Positions 8,189 to 15,380 of a DNA stretch of 22,882 bases are shown piece by piece. The position numbers were made by a program, and so were the translations under genes. Source of the stretch: a virus. Below the pieces are notes generated by a model. The model searched no databases. It saw nothing but the letters and a program-made list of their open reading frames with translations, and was not told the DNA's origin. Numbering within the stretch: position 1 is the first letter of the stretch; every line of letters starts with the position of its first letter. The stretch is taken from positions 1 to 22,882 of IMG/VR virus record IMGVR_UViG_3300020172_002077; one strand, 5' to 3'.

Positions 8189-8961
8189 TGGTCGCTTTAT
8201 CAAGCATGGACGACTACATCACAAGAGCTTCTAACGGCTATATTGTGCATCGTCATTTCAGCGTTCAGCGTGATGCGAACACTAGTATAGGAGTCTATTC
8301 CAGCCAATTGGCGACGTGGCAGTTGAGTCCTCTCATATATCAAGTGGAAACAATGCCGACTGGCGTTACTGCGTTTAAGCTCACAAACGCAACTCTCTAT
8401 TCTTCCGTCGCTACTACTACGTTCTTTTGCGTAAAATTGATTACGCTTGGAACATTTAACATTGGCACAAATACCTATACCGATGGCGATACAATGCCGA
8501 CCGTTACCGAAGGCGGAGTTTCTCGACGTACTTACGGCGGCATCTTGCAAGTAGTTACTACAGCGTTCGACGGAGTAGCAGCAGACTGGACAATTACTTA
8601 CCGAGACCAAGATGACAACATCGCTCCGGTATCTCCTTCAATGAGTAAAGTCATCAGCGCAGGAGTTGGCACAGCAGGATTTGCGACTCTAAATACTGGC
8701 GACTATGGATGTACGGATATTTCCGGAGCAGCACGAACATCCGGCACCGGAACCGGAGTAATTACATTCTACGGCGTGGTTCCGCTTGGAACATTTGCGC
8801 CAATGCTACAAAACACGGCGACAGCGATGCAGTTTAACAATCTTACAGATACTCCGTGTCCTCCAATTCTATCCGCTGGCGATCAAATATATCTGCTAAC
8901 ACAGAACACGTTAGGAAAAAGATTTGCGGGAACTCTTACGTTTATTGGAGACCAAGCGTAA
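8188..8961 (+). CDS. Virion surface protein of unknown family, paralogue A (257 aa)
   Basis: First of three consecutive genes encoding proteins of similar size and layout. Visible shared landmarks are the start Met-Val-Ala-x-Ser with Ala-Ser-x-Gly-Tyr-Ile-Val (as in paralogue C), a Leu-Gly-Thr-Phe-Asn block followed by Thr-Asp-Gly-Asp-Thr-Met-Pro, then Thr-Tyr-Arg-Asp-Gln-Asp-Asp-Asn (compare Thr-Tyr-Thr-Asp-Gln-Asn-Gly-Asn in B), then Gly-Asp-Tyr-Gly-Cys-Thr-Asp-Ile (compare Gly-Asp-Tyr-Ser-Cys-Arg-Asp-Ile in C), and Gly-Val-Val-Pro-Leu-Gly-Thr. It is Thr/Ala/Gly-rich and probably all-beta. The family is not recognised. Its place among fibre genes suggests a capsid or tail surface protein. 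It overlaps both neighbours by one base. Confidence 0.6.
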   Translation: MVALSSMDDYITRASNGYIVHRHFSVQRDANTSIGVYSSQLATWQLSPLIYQVETMPTGVTAFKLTNATLYSSVATTTFFCVKLITLGTFNIGTNTYTDGDTMPTVTEGGVSRRTYGGILQVVTTAFDGVAADWTITYRDQDDNIAPVSPSMSKVISAGVGTAGFATLNTGDYGCTDISGAARTSGTGTGVITFYGVVPLGTFAPMLQNTATAMQFNNLTDTPCPPILSAGDQIYLLTQNTLGKRFAGTLTFIGDQA

Positions 8962-9737
8962 TGGCTAATAATTTTACGTCGGTCGGTCCTAACCTTAACG
9001 CCGCATACGCAGCGCAGACTACGTTTGGTACGTTTAACCGGCAAATATGGACCCGTATAAACGCAGCAACTTCAACGCTTGGCGCCGCTACTCAGGGACA
9101 GTGCGTAGCACAACGCTATCCGATTAGACCTGTCATTCCAGCAGTAGGGGCAGGGTGCGACGGGTTTATCGCTACTAACATAAGTTGTCTTAATGAAGAT
9201 GGGGTTACCGCTCACATTATCGGACTAGAGTATTTGCTAGGCACAATTACCGCTCCCAACACGTTCACCGACGGCGTAGTGATGCCAATTAAAAAAGTGC
9301 GTGGAACGTCAGTGCAAACAGCGGCGAGCATTATTTTTGCCGTAACGGATGCAACTATTTCAGGCGGTCCGACCGTCAACGTGACCTATACAGATCAAAA
9401 CGGAAACACTGGCAATACCTTTAATTTTGTATGTCCGACCACGGCATTGGCAAATACAGCCTTAATGATTAATAACCGCATGACGACCGATACGGGAATT
9501 AGAGATATCACCGCAATGTCGGTGACAGGATTAACAGCGGGGAATATAAAAGTATACGGCATACTACCGCTCTATCTTAGCGTTAATCAAAATACGGAGT
9601 ATCGAGTGCCATTGTTAGCAGCTCCGCTTGTTCCCTATCTTTTGCAAGCGGGAGAGTTTCTCGGAGCGTACCGATTATTTAGCAGCACAACCAACGAAGT
9701 ATTTATCTCGATGAACTTAACGCCGGAGCCGACTTAA
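8961..9737 (+). CDS. Virion surface protein of unknown family, paralogue B (258 aa)
   Basis: The start is the ATG at 8961, which overlaps the stop of paralogue A (TAATG). An upstream in-frame extension from 8856 lies within gene A and is not favoured. The protein begins MANNFTSVGPNLNAAYAA and has the shared central layout: Leu-Gly-Thr-Ile-Thr with Phe-Thr-Asp-Gly-Val-Val-Met-Pro, Thr-Tyr-Thr-Asp-Gln-Asn-Gly-Asn, then Thr-Gly-Ile-Arg-Asp-Ile and Tyr-Gly-Ile-Leu-Pro-Leu. The N-terminus differs from A and C, while the middle and C-terminal parts keep the pattern. It is probably beta-rich and virion-associated. No enzymatic motif is visible. Confidence 0.6.
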   Translation: MANNFTSVGPNLNAAYAAQTTFGTFNRQIWTRINAATSTLGAATQGQCVAQRYPIRPVIPAVGAGCDGFIATNISCLNEDGVTAHIIGLEYLLGTITAPNTFTDGVVMPIKKVRGTSVQTAASIIFAVTDATISGGPTVNVTYTDQNGNTGNTFNFVCPTTALANTALMINNRMTTDTGIRDITAMSVTGLTAGNIKVYGILPLYLSVNQNTEYRVPLLAAPLVPYLLQAGEFLGAYRLFSSTTNEVFISMNLTPEPT

Positions 9738-9738
9738 C

Positions 9739-10584
9739 ATGGTAGCAACGAGCGCAGATATTTTAATACAACAAGCCAGCGGAAAGTACGTCGTTCGCAC
9801 GGCCTCGACTATATTAACTACAGTTAGTACAGCCGCTAGTGCGACAAGTGGTTTTCTCAACTTGCAGTTTAGTGGAACTACTGGCTCAGCGTTTCCCAAT
9901 ACTATTACCTCCTGCGAAGGTCCAGCCAGTGTACCAAGCGATTTGATGTTTCTTAATTTGATTAGCTCTACTACAGCAGGACGGCATAGTGGGATAGGAC
10001 GTATATACAAATTGGGAACTTGTAATTTCACAGCTCTCGGCGAAGCGTTTACCCATGGCGCAGCGACTTTTCCGCTACTCAGAAATGAGATGGGAGCGAC
10101 AAACGTACCGCAAAGTTTTATTCCAATAATGCAAGTAACTACCAGCACCGGAGGTACGGCGGCTCAATTCCAAATTAGAAACGCAGGATCTACGGCGGGA
10201 TACGTAAACTCGCAAGGAACTACCGTTGTCGGTAACAAAACATTCACGTTTCCATCGGCCTCAACTCAAGTAAACTCGACGTTTTATTTACCGCTCAACG
10301 ACGGCGATTACTCTTGCCGTGACATTACAAACATTACTTGTACCACAATTAGCACTAATGCTTTCGCTACGATCTGGTTACTGGAAGATCTTGGAATAGG
10401 TGCTTCTATCGGTGGTGCGGGTATCACAGAACATTTGTACGGCTCAGGATTAAGACTTACACAGTGCGCCGCAGCGACAGCAACGACAGGAACAGCAACG
10501 AGTGCTCTTGTACCTTTTAACATTGGTAATACAGCGGCGCTTGCCTCTCCTATGTATTTTCTTAGTCTAGGTATAGTACCGTGA
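9739..10584 (+). CDS. Virion surface protein of unknown family, paralogue C (281 aa)
   Basis: The start follows the stop of paralogue B by one base. It shares with A the opening Met-Val-Ala-x-Ser and Ala-Ser-Gly-Lys-Tyr-Val-Val, the Leu-Gly-Thr-Cys-Asn-Phe block with Phe-Thr-His-Gly, and Asp-Gly-Asp-Tyr-Ser-Cys-Arg-Asp-Ile before a strand pair near the end. It is longer than A and B by about 24 residues, mostly in a Thr/Ser/Gly-rich central insertion. The C-terminus (SPMYFLSLGIVP) is hydrophobic but too short for a membrane anchor. Its stop TGA overlaps the GTG start of the next gene (GTGA). Function unknown. Confidence 0.58.
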   Translation: MVATSADILIQQASGKYVVRTASTILTTVSTAASATSGFLNLQFSGTTGSAFPNTITSCEGPASVPSDLMFLNLISSTTAGRHSGIGRIYKLGTCNFTALGEAFTHGAATFPLLRNEMGATNVPQSFIPIMQVTTSTGGTAAQFQIRNAGSTAGYVNSQGTTVVGNKTFTFPSASTQVNSTFYLPLNDGDYSCRDITNITCTTISTNAFATIWLLEDLGIGASIGGAGITEHLYGSGLRLTQCAAATATTGTATSALVPFNIGNTAALASPMYFLSLGIVP

Positions 10585-11075
10585 CAAGGTTTCTCCGTAC
10601 TGGAAGCACGTTTTCTTATTCATATAAGAACGCTTCTACTTCTGGGGAGCAGTTTCCGACCACTCCACTAGAGTCGTTTGGCGTTACGCAAAATATCTCT
10701 CTCAACCGTGTCAATTCCACGGCACAGATATTCCTGCATACCATTACTTCGAGCGGTGGCGGCGGAAGTATCGTACTCAATCTAGTCCCTTCGACTGCTC
10801 AGGCATTCCAACCTGCCGTTAGCCTTTCAATCGCTCTTAATCGACTAGACTCTACAGCTCAAGCCTTCTCCCTAAGCCTATCCCAAGGCATTGCGTTAAA
10901 CGCTATAGCGTCTGGAGCCCAGATATTCCTGCCCTCCGTAGTGTCCTCGGGAGCCGTGACAGTGGCCTGGATACGGATAGGTGGCGTGTGGAAGACGGCT
11001 ACCCCTTGGATAAAGGTATCTGGCGTATGGAAGGCGGCCACCCCAAAAATCAAGGTATCTGGAACCTGGCGCTAG
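10581..11075 (+). CDS. Repeat-built virion protein (164 aa, GTG start)
   Basis: The GTG start at 10581 overlaps the previous stop. The protein has two sets of internal repeats. Residues 39-51, 64-76, 84-96 and 104-116 are four 13-residue copies of Ile-x-Leu-Asn-x-x-x-Ser-x-Ala-Gln-x-Phe spaced by Ser/Gly linkers. Residues 130-142, 143-155 and 156-164 are three back-to-back copies of a 13-residue unit with Ile-Lys-Val-Ser-Gly-Val-Trp-Lys-x-Ala-Thr-Pro, the last one cut short. Trp-Lys repeats of this kind are common at the ends of phage fibre or baseplate proteins. I do not recognise a named family. It closes the surface-protein block before an 88-base gap. Confidence 0.6.
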   Translation: MTRFLRTGSTFSYSYKNASTSGEQFPTTPLESFGVTQNISLNRVNSTAQIFLHTITSSGGGGSIVLNLVPSTAQAFQPAVSLSIALNRLDSTAQAFSLSLSQGIALNAIASGAQIFLPSVVSSGAVTVAWIRIGGVWKTATPWIKVSGVWKAATPKIKVSGTWR

Positions 11076-11091
11076 TATCTCTTACATGCCC

Positions 11092-11117
11092 TGAGTCAGT
11101 CCCTTAGGATTGACTTA
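11092..11117 (+). other. Strong RNA hairpin in the gap before the ejection-protein operon
   Basis: TGAGTCAGTCC (11092-11102) pairs with GGATTGACTTA (11107-11117) around a CTTA loop: an 11-bp stem with one internal G.T pair. Only TTAGATAA follows, not a proper T-run, so it is a weak terminator at best. It may instead be an RNA-processing site or may protect the downstream transcript end. The rest of the 88-base gap (11076-11163) shows no convincing promoter or ribosome site. Confidence 0.45.
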
Positions 11118-11163
11118 TTAGATAACACGTCTTCTCAGGCGAAATACGGCACGAACGATTTAT

Positions 11164-11634
11164 ATGGCACAGAACATTCCCCCCAATTTTGAGAAGTTGC
11201 TAGCGATGCTACAAGGCGGTTCGTATGGCAAAGGCATGAGAGAGGTTAAGCCTGAGGAGCGAGGCTCGCTCGGAATCAACCCCAAGGACCCCAACAAGTT
11301 TAGCGTTGGCCCAGACGGGACGCTATTTAGCACCATGATGGGGTGGAGCGAGAAGCCTCAGGATCTCTCCAAGCTATTGGAGGGTTTTAAGGGCAATGCT
11401 GGGAAACCGCTCGAAGGTCCATCTCCAGTTCCTCCTATGCAGAAGCTTCCAGGACAAATGCCAGGCGGTGGCTTGAGCGGTGTGCTTGGGATGTTGGGAG
11501 ACTCTCCCGATTCCCCAGCCCCATCTCGTCCAGGCAACATGATTCCAAAAGTAAACAAGAACGGACTCCAGCGGATGTCTCCTGGCGTTTACCGAAACAA
11601 GGATGGCGGGCTAGTTCGCAAAGTTAAGGGGTAA
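11164..11634 (+). CDS. Putative internal virion protein, small Pro/Gly-rich (156 aa)
   Basis: It begins a new gene block after the only sizeable gap in the late region. The first 30 residues look helical (NFEKLLAMLQ). The middle is rich in Pro, Gly, Met and Lys and probably disordered. The C-terminus, with Leu-Gln-Arg-Met-Ser-Pro-Gly-Val-Tyr-Arg-Asn-Lys-Asp-Gly-Gly-Leu-Val, nearly matches the N-terminus of the protein encoded at 13383. No clear Shine-Dalgarno sequence is seen before the ATG. The family is not recognised. Its place directly before putative ejection proteins suggests a particle-internal or scaffold-associated role. Confidence 0.55.
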   Translation: MAQNIPPNFEKLLAMLQGGSYGKGMREVKPEERGSLGINPKDPNKFSVGPDGTLFSTMMGWSEKPQDLSKLLEGFKGNAGKPLEGPSPVPPMQKLPGQMPGGGLSGVLGMLGDSPDSPAPSRPGNMIPKVNKNGLQRMSPGVYRNKDGGLVRKVKG

Positions 11635-11638
11635 CGCG

Positions 11639-12232
11639 ATGGAGTGGTTGGATAGCCTTTGGGATGGGATTGGCAACCTGTTTGACTCTAATGCAGGGCC
11701 GACTTGGGTTGAGCGCAACTGGGACAAGATAGAGAAAGTCGCAGGAGGCGCCAACAAGGCCTACAACGCCATCGACATGAACAACGCTGAGCAGAAGCGG
11801 CGTGGCGATATCACCGATCTTATGGCTAAGCTCGGAGCCGAAGAGGATGCCTACAACAAGCAGGTCTACGATTGGCAGAACGCTAATGCGGCATCTCGTG
11901 CGGCAGCGGCTAGAGCTAATGATGCGGCAAGAAGAAAGGCAGCTAACAAGGCTTTCGGCGTCCAGAAGAAGATGCTCAATAGCCTTATCGCTCAGTACCA
12001 GCCTTATGCCGATGCAGCTAAGACGCTCACTCCCAAGATGGCTCAGAACTATGGGCAGTTCCTCGACACGACAGCGCTCCTTAATCAGTACCTATCGCCC
12101 AAGGTAATGCAGACCTTTGGAGAGGCTCCTAAGCCAGCTTCACAGCAGGCAATCGCACAACCAACCTTCGCTAATAACGCAGGACAGGTGAGCTTCCCTG
12201 ACGTTGAAAAGATACTAGGGTGGAATAAGTAG
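11639..12232 (+). CDS. Putative ejection (internal virion) protein, helical (197 aa)
   Basis: After an amphipathic Trp/Leu/Phe-rich opening (MEWLDSLWDGIGNLFD), the protein is almost entirely helical. It has a long Ala/Lys/Asn/Arg-rich coiled-coil-like stretch at about residues 65-125 and a Gln/Ala/Pro-rich tail. Start and stop are four bases after and one base before its neighbours. Size, Ala-rich helices and position ahead of two larger ejection-like proteins resemble the small ejection proteins of short-tailed phages, which leave the head with the DNA and cross the envelope. The family assignment is by character and position, not by a firm signature. Confidence 0.58.
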   Translation: MEWLDSLWDGIGNLFDSNAGPTWVERNWDKIEKVAGGANKAYNAIDMNNAEQKRRGDITDLMAKLGAEEDAYNKQVYDWQNANAASRAAAARANDAARRKAANKAFGVQKKMLNSLIAQYQPYADAAKTLTPKMAQNYGQFLDTTALLNQYLSPKVMQTFGEAPKPASQQAIAQPTFANNAGQVSFPDVEKILGWNK

Positions 12233-12233
12233 G

Positions 12234-13382
12234 ATGGCTCTTGGTGGGGGAGATCGGCGTCTGCTCTTTCAGGCGCTACTCAAGAGGCTCCTCATGGAGC
12301 AAATGGCGCAGCAACAACAGCAGCAGCCTCCCCAGGCGAAAGGTCCCTCAGGATTACAGGACGTAATCAACAAGGTTAAGCAAGCCAAGAACACATACAA
12401 CACTGGCAAGGACCTTTATAACCTTGGGTCATCAGCCTATGACGCAATCTCAGGGACACAAGCTCTATCTCCCGCCACGCAGGCAGCCTGGAATCAAGCA
12501 GGAGGGGAAGCGTCCCAAGCGGCATGGAACTCAGGGGCAGAGGCAGCAAGGGCCGCAGAAGGGGCTGGACAGTCCTCGACCACAGCAGCAGGGGCAGATG
12601 GAGCTAGCACGGCAGGATGGGCGGCAGCAGCGGCAAGCGCTCTAAGGTCAGGGCAACGCGTTATGGACAAGAACGCTAGTGATGAGCAAAAGGCTTATGA
12701 TGCAAGCCTGGCAATCCCTCGTGCGGTTGGAGCTTTCTATACCCTTGGCGGTTCGGAGTTGGCTGAAGGTCTCGCTCGCAAGCAGTGGGGCGGCACTATG
12801 AAGAAAGTCGATAACTTCATGATGAACAACCCCTATGTCATTGCGCTAAATCCAACTATGGCGGCGAGTCGGCTCTGGACTAGCGACAAGTGGAAGACCG
12901 AAGGCAATCGACTTAAAGGCTTGCAGAAGGCAGGCGTTGAGATTCCCGAGTGGGCTCAAAGTAGAATGTTCCAAAAGAGAGGTCTCAAGAAGGAGGAGCT
13001 ATTGCACCCTGGCTATGACAACAACTTCCAAGGCGCTACCTCAGACGGCTTCGTAGATGACCTCTTCGAGAACTCCCGAGACGAAAGCAAGATGGCCCCT
13101 GAGACTATGCAGCGTTATGCGGTATGGGCAGAGAAGAGACCTGACTGGTTCCAGCTATCAGACCAGCAGCGCAAAGCGGCAACAATAGCGGCAAGAGACG
13201 CAGGAGCTCTTAGAGAGCATCACGGCACTCTGGACATCAATGACCAAGTATTCAACAAGGATGCCATGGATAAGGCGATAGCAAGCGCACCAGCGGCTCA
13301 ACAACAGGCTCGCCCACAACAGCGCCCGAGTCGTTACATGCTCAAGAATGGTGAGCTATTTTTGAAAAAAGGAATGAAGTAG
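12234..13382 (+). CDS. Putative ejection (internal virion) protein (382 aa)
   Basis: Residues 1-35 contain a Leu-rich amphipathic helix and a run of six Gln followed by Pro-Pro. Residues 40-145 are Ala/Gly/Ser/Gln-rich with low complexity (about residues 75-140). From about residue 150 the sequence is more ordered: hydrophobic Ala-Val-Gly-Ala-Phe-Tyr-Thr-Leu-Gly-Gly, then Trp/Met-rich helices and Trp-Ala-Glu-Lys-Arg-Pro-Asp-Trp. The end, after another Gln/Pro-rich linker, is Arg-Tyr-Met-Leu-Lys-Asn-Gly-Glu-Leu-Phe-Leu-Lys-Lys. Low-complexity Ala/Gln-rich segments beside helical domains are typical of ejection proteins. No muramidase motif is visible. The stop is directly followed by the next ATG. 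Confidence 0.58.
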   Translation: MALGGGDRRLLFQALLKRLLMEQMAQQQQQQPPQAKGPSGLQDVINKVKQAKNTYNTGKDLYNLGSSAYDAISGTQALSPATQAAWNQAGGEASQAAWNSGAEAARAAEGAGQSSTTAAGADGASTAGWAAAAASALRSGQRVMDKNASDEQKAYDASLAIPRAVGAFYTLGGSELAEGLARKQWGGTMKKVDNFMMNNPYVIALNPTMAASRLWTSDKWKTEGNRLKGLQKAGVEIPEWAQSRMFQKRGLKKEELLHPGYDNNFQGATSDGFVDDLFENSRDESKMAPETMQRYAVWAEKRPDWFQLSDQQRKAATIAARDAGALREHHGTLDINDQVFNKDAMDKAIASAPAAQQQARPQQRPSRYMLKNGELFLKKGMK

Positions 13383-14549
13383 ATGGCTACGACTCCATAC
13401 ACCAGCAATCTCAAAAGACAGTCGCCAGGAATCTACCGAGACAATCTTGGCGGGCTAGTTACACAGAAGACTCTCAACAACGCCAACCAGCAGTTCGGCA
13501 ACTGGGCTAATCAGATAAAGAATTATCAGTACGGCACCAAGGAGTATCACGATACTGCCACTAACCTAAGCAAGTACGGCAAGCAGTACGGGTACAATAC
13601 CAATGGGCTTATCAACTCCGCATGGAAAGGCGGGAACTGGGCAGACCCTGCGACGCAGAACAGTGGAGGAATAGCCGACGCTTCAGGGCTATCGCGGGTT
13701 CAGACACGGCTCGGATACCTACAGAAGTATCGTCCAAAGGACCCTGAGATTGCTCAGCTACAAAAGCGCATAGGCGATTACAACACAGCACAGGCCAACA
13801 AAAACACAACTACCACAGCAGAGACGGCTCCTGCGGTTCAGACGCCACAGCCACAAGAGACTCCAGCTCAGCCACAAGGCTCTGCCCAAAGCCCAATGAC
13901 TCAGGCGCTTATGAACGCTCTCGGGAAGGGCTTAAACACAATGCAGGCGTACGAGCCAAAGAACTTTGAAGGCTCTCCGATGTATCAGTTCCAGAAGCAG
14001 AAAGGTATGCAAGACCTTGAGAAGCTAATGGCATCAAGAGGGCTCACTAACTCAGGCGCGGAGGTTCAAGCTAACAGTGACTTCCTTGCTAATATCAACG
14101 CGACCGAAGCAGAGAAGCAAAGGCAGTACGCAGACCAAGCATCACAGAGAGCGCAACAGGCGATGCAGTTTATCGCTAACTACGACCAAGCGGAGCGCAG
14201 TAATCTTACCGAGCAGCAGCAGTTTGAGGCGGGGAGAGACGACCGAAGGAAAGAGCTTGCTATCAACTTCCTTAATAACATTCTTGGGCTTCAGGCTCAG
14301 AACGACGTCGCTCGAATCTCGGCGGGTGGATTGGATACTCAGACAGGGCTTAGCAAAGCTCTCTTGTCTGCAATCACTAGCAACATTGGCTCTAATGTTC
14401 CACGAGTATCAGGCGGCGCGGGCGCTCCCCCTCCACCTCCATCAAGTGTGGCAGGCAATAATGCGCTGGCTCAAATCCTTGCTCAATATGGCAATAGCGC
14501 AAACAACAACGATGTCTGGAACACTCTCTTTAAGTCCATAGGATTTTAG
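13383..14549 (+). CDS. DNA-transfer / ejection protein-like (388 aa)
   Basis: Residues 8-20 repeat the Arg-x-Ser-Pro-Gly-x-Tyr-Arg-x-x-x-Gly-Gly-Leu-Val motif seen at the end of the protein at 11164. The middle is a Gln/Pro/Thr-rich linker. The core at about residues 195-290 has a pattern common in phage DNA-transfer or internal core proteins: Asn-Phe-Glu-Gly-Ser-Pro-Met-Tyr-Gln-Phe-Gln-Lys-Gln-Lys-Gly, then Leu-x-x-Ala/Ser-Arg-Gly-Leu-x-x-Ser-Gly-Ala, then long Gln/Ala-rich helices. A Pro/Gly-rich segment with five Pro residues comes near the C-terminus. It probably travels with the DNA into the host envelope. Confidence 0.65.
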   Translation: MATTPYTSNLKRQSPGIYRDNLGGLVTQKTLNNANQQFGNWANQIKNYQYGTKEYHDTATNLSKYGKQYGYNTNGLINSAWKGGNWADPATQNSGGIADASGLSRVQTRLGYLQKYRPKDPEIAQLQKRIGDYNTAQANKNTTTTAETAPAVQTPQPQETPAQPQGSAQSPMTQALMNALGKGLNTMQAYEPKNFEGSPMYQFQKQKGMQDLEKLMASRGLTNSGAEVQANSDFLANINATEAEKQRQYADQASQRAQQAMQFIANYDQAERSNLTEQQQFEAGRDDRRKELAINFLNNILGLQAQNDVARISAGGLDTQTGLSKALLSAITSNIGSNVPRVSGGAGAPPPPPSSVAGNNALAQILAQYGNSANNNDVWNTLFKSIGF

Positions 14550-14552
14550 GTC

Positions 14553-15377
14553 ATGGCTAGAAGCAGCACATACGGCACACTACTAAACAGCCTCAAGATT
14601 CCATCGTCCGTATTCGGGGCGCAGTATGGGGATATTAGTAATCGGTTGAATGACCGAGACCTGGAGTTTGAAAAACTGCAAGCGCAGGAGCTCCTAAACG
14701 ACTCGAACAACATCAAGCTGGGAAACCAGAAGCGCCAAGAAGAGTATAACAGGTCGTTGGGAGATATCCTTCAGGACGAAAGCCCTAAGACTATGCGGGA
14801 CTTCTACGAGATGCAGCTCGGCAAGGCGATAGAGACTGGCAACGGGGATATGGCGGCAAAGATTCAAGCAGGGATCTTGGAGTACGAGGACGATCAGCGA
14901 AAGAGGAAGGCTGACGAGTTCTCGAAAGCCGTCGGTCTGGCAGACGACATATCTCCCGAAATCCTGCTTAGCCAGTATCCAGACTTCCCTAAGAGCGAGG
15001 CCCAGCGGAGATTTAATGAGGCGCGGAAGAAGGGGGATGGGGCAGCTAAAGAGCGCACCTTCGTAATGGAGAATCCGTCCACGGGAGAAATCGATCCTCA
15101 GGTTCCATACAGCAAGGCGATGGAGATGCAGAAAGGAGGATGGAAGTTCTCTCGAATCGGTCAGTACGAACCGACGGTCGGCGAGCTAGTGTCGCAGATG
15201 GGTGGCGGCAATCAGCAGTCTTCTGGCACGAGCTGGGGCGAGACTCTTAGTCCCTTTTCACAGCCAGGTACGGAAGCTCGCGGCGACAGAGCTAGACAGC
15301 AACCAGCGCCAGGGGATCAGGTAAGAGTCATTACTCGCAAACGAACAGCAGAAGTTGGCAAAGCGCCACGAGGATAA
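14553..15377 (+). CDS. Putative internal virion protein (274 aa)
   Basis: A hydrophilic protein of unknown family. Residues 30-130 are charged and helical (LNDRDLEFEKLQAQELL, then MRDFYEMQLGKAIETGNGDM). Residues 130-160 contain Ser-Pro-Glu-Ile-Leu-Leu-Ser-Gln-Tyr-Pro-Asp-Phe and an Arg-Arg-Phe-Asn-Glu-Ala helix. The last 60 residues are Gln/Ser/Gly/Arg-rich and look disordered. It has no membrane segment or catalytic motif. Short spacing (3 bases each side) to a DNA-transfer-like gene and to the 1511-residue protein places it in the ejection group. That role is inferred from position. Confidence 0.55.
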   Translation: MARSSTYGTLLNSLKIPSSVFGAQYGDISNRLNDRDLEFEKLQAQELLNDSNNIKLGNQKRQEEYNRSLGDILQDESPKTMRDFYEMQLGKAIETGNGDMAAKIQAGILEYEDDQRKRKADEFSKAVGLADDISPEILLSQYPDFPKSEAQRRFNEARKKGDGAAKERTFVMENPSTGEIDPQVPYSKAMEMQKGGWKFSRIGQYEPTVGELVSQMGGGNQQSSGTSWGETLSPFSQPGTEARGDRARQQPAPGDQVRVITRKRTAEVGKAPRG

Positions 15378-15380
15378 TAC

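Noticed and set aside
8856-8960. Upstream extension of paralogue B
   Set aside because: It would overlap paralogue A by over 100 bases. The ATG at 8961 in a TAATG junction matches the pattern of neighbouring genes.
11110-11138. Sigma-70 promoter starting with TTGACT at 11110
   Set aside because: The TTGACT is one arm of the hairpin and no acceptable -10 box lies 16-18 bases downstream.
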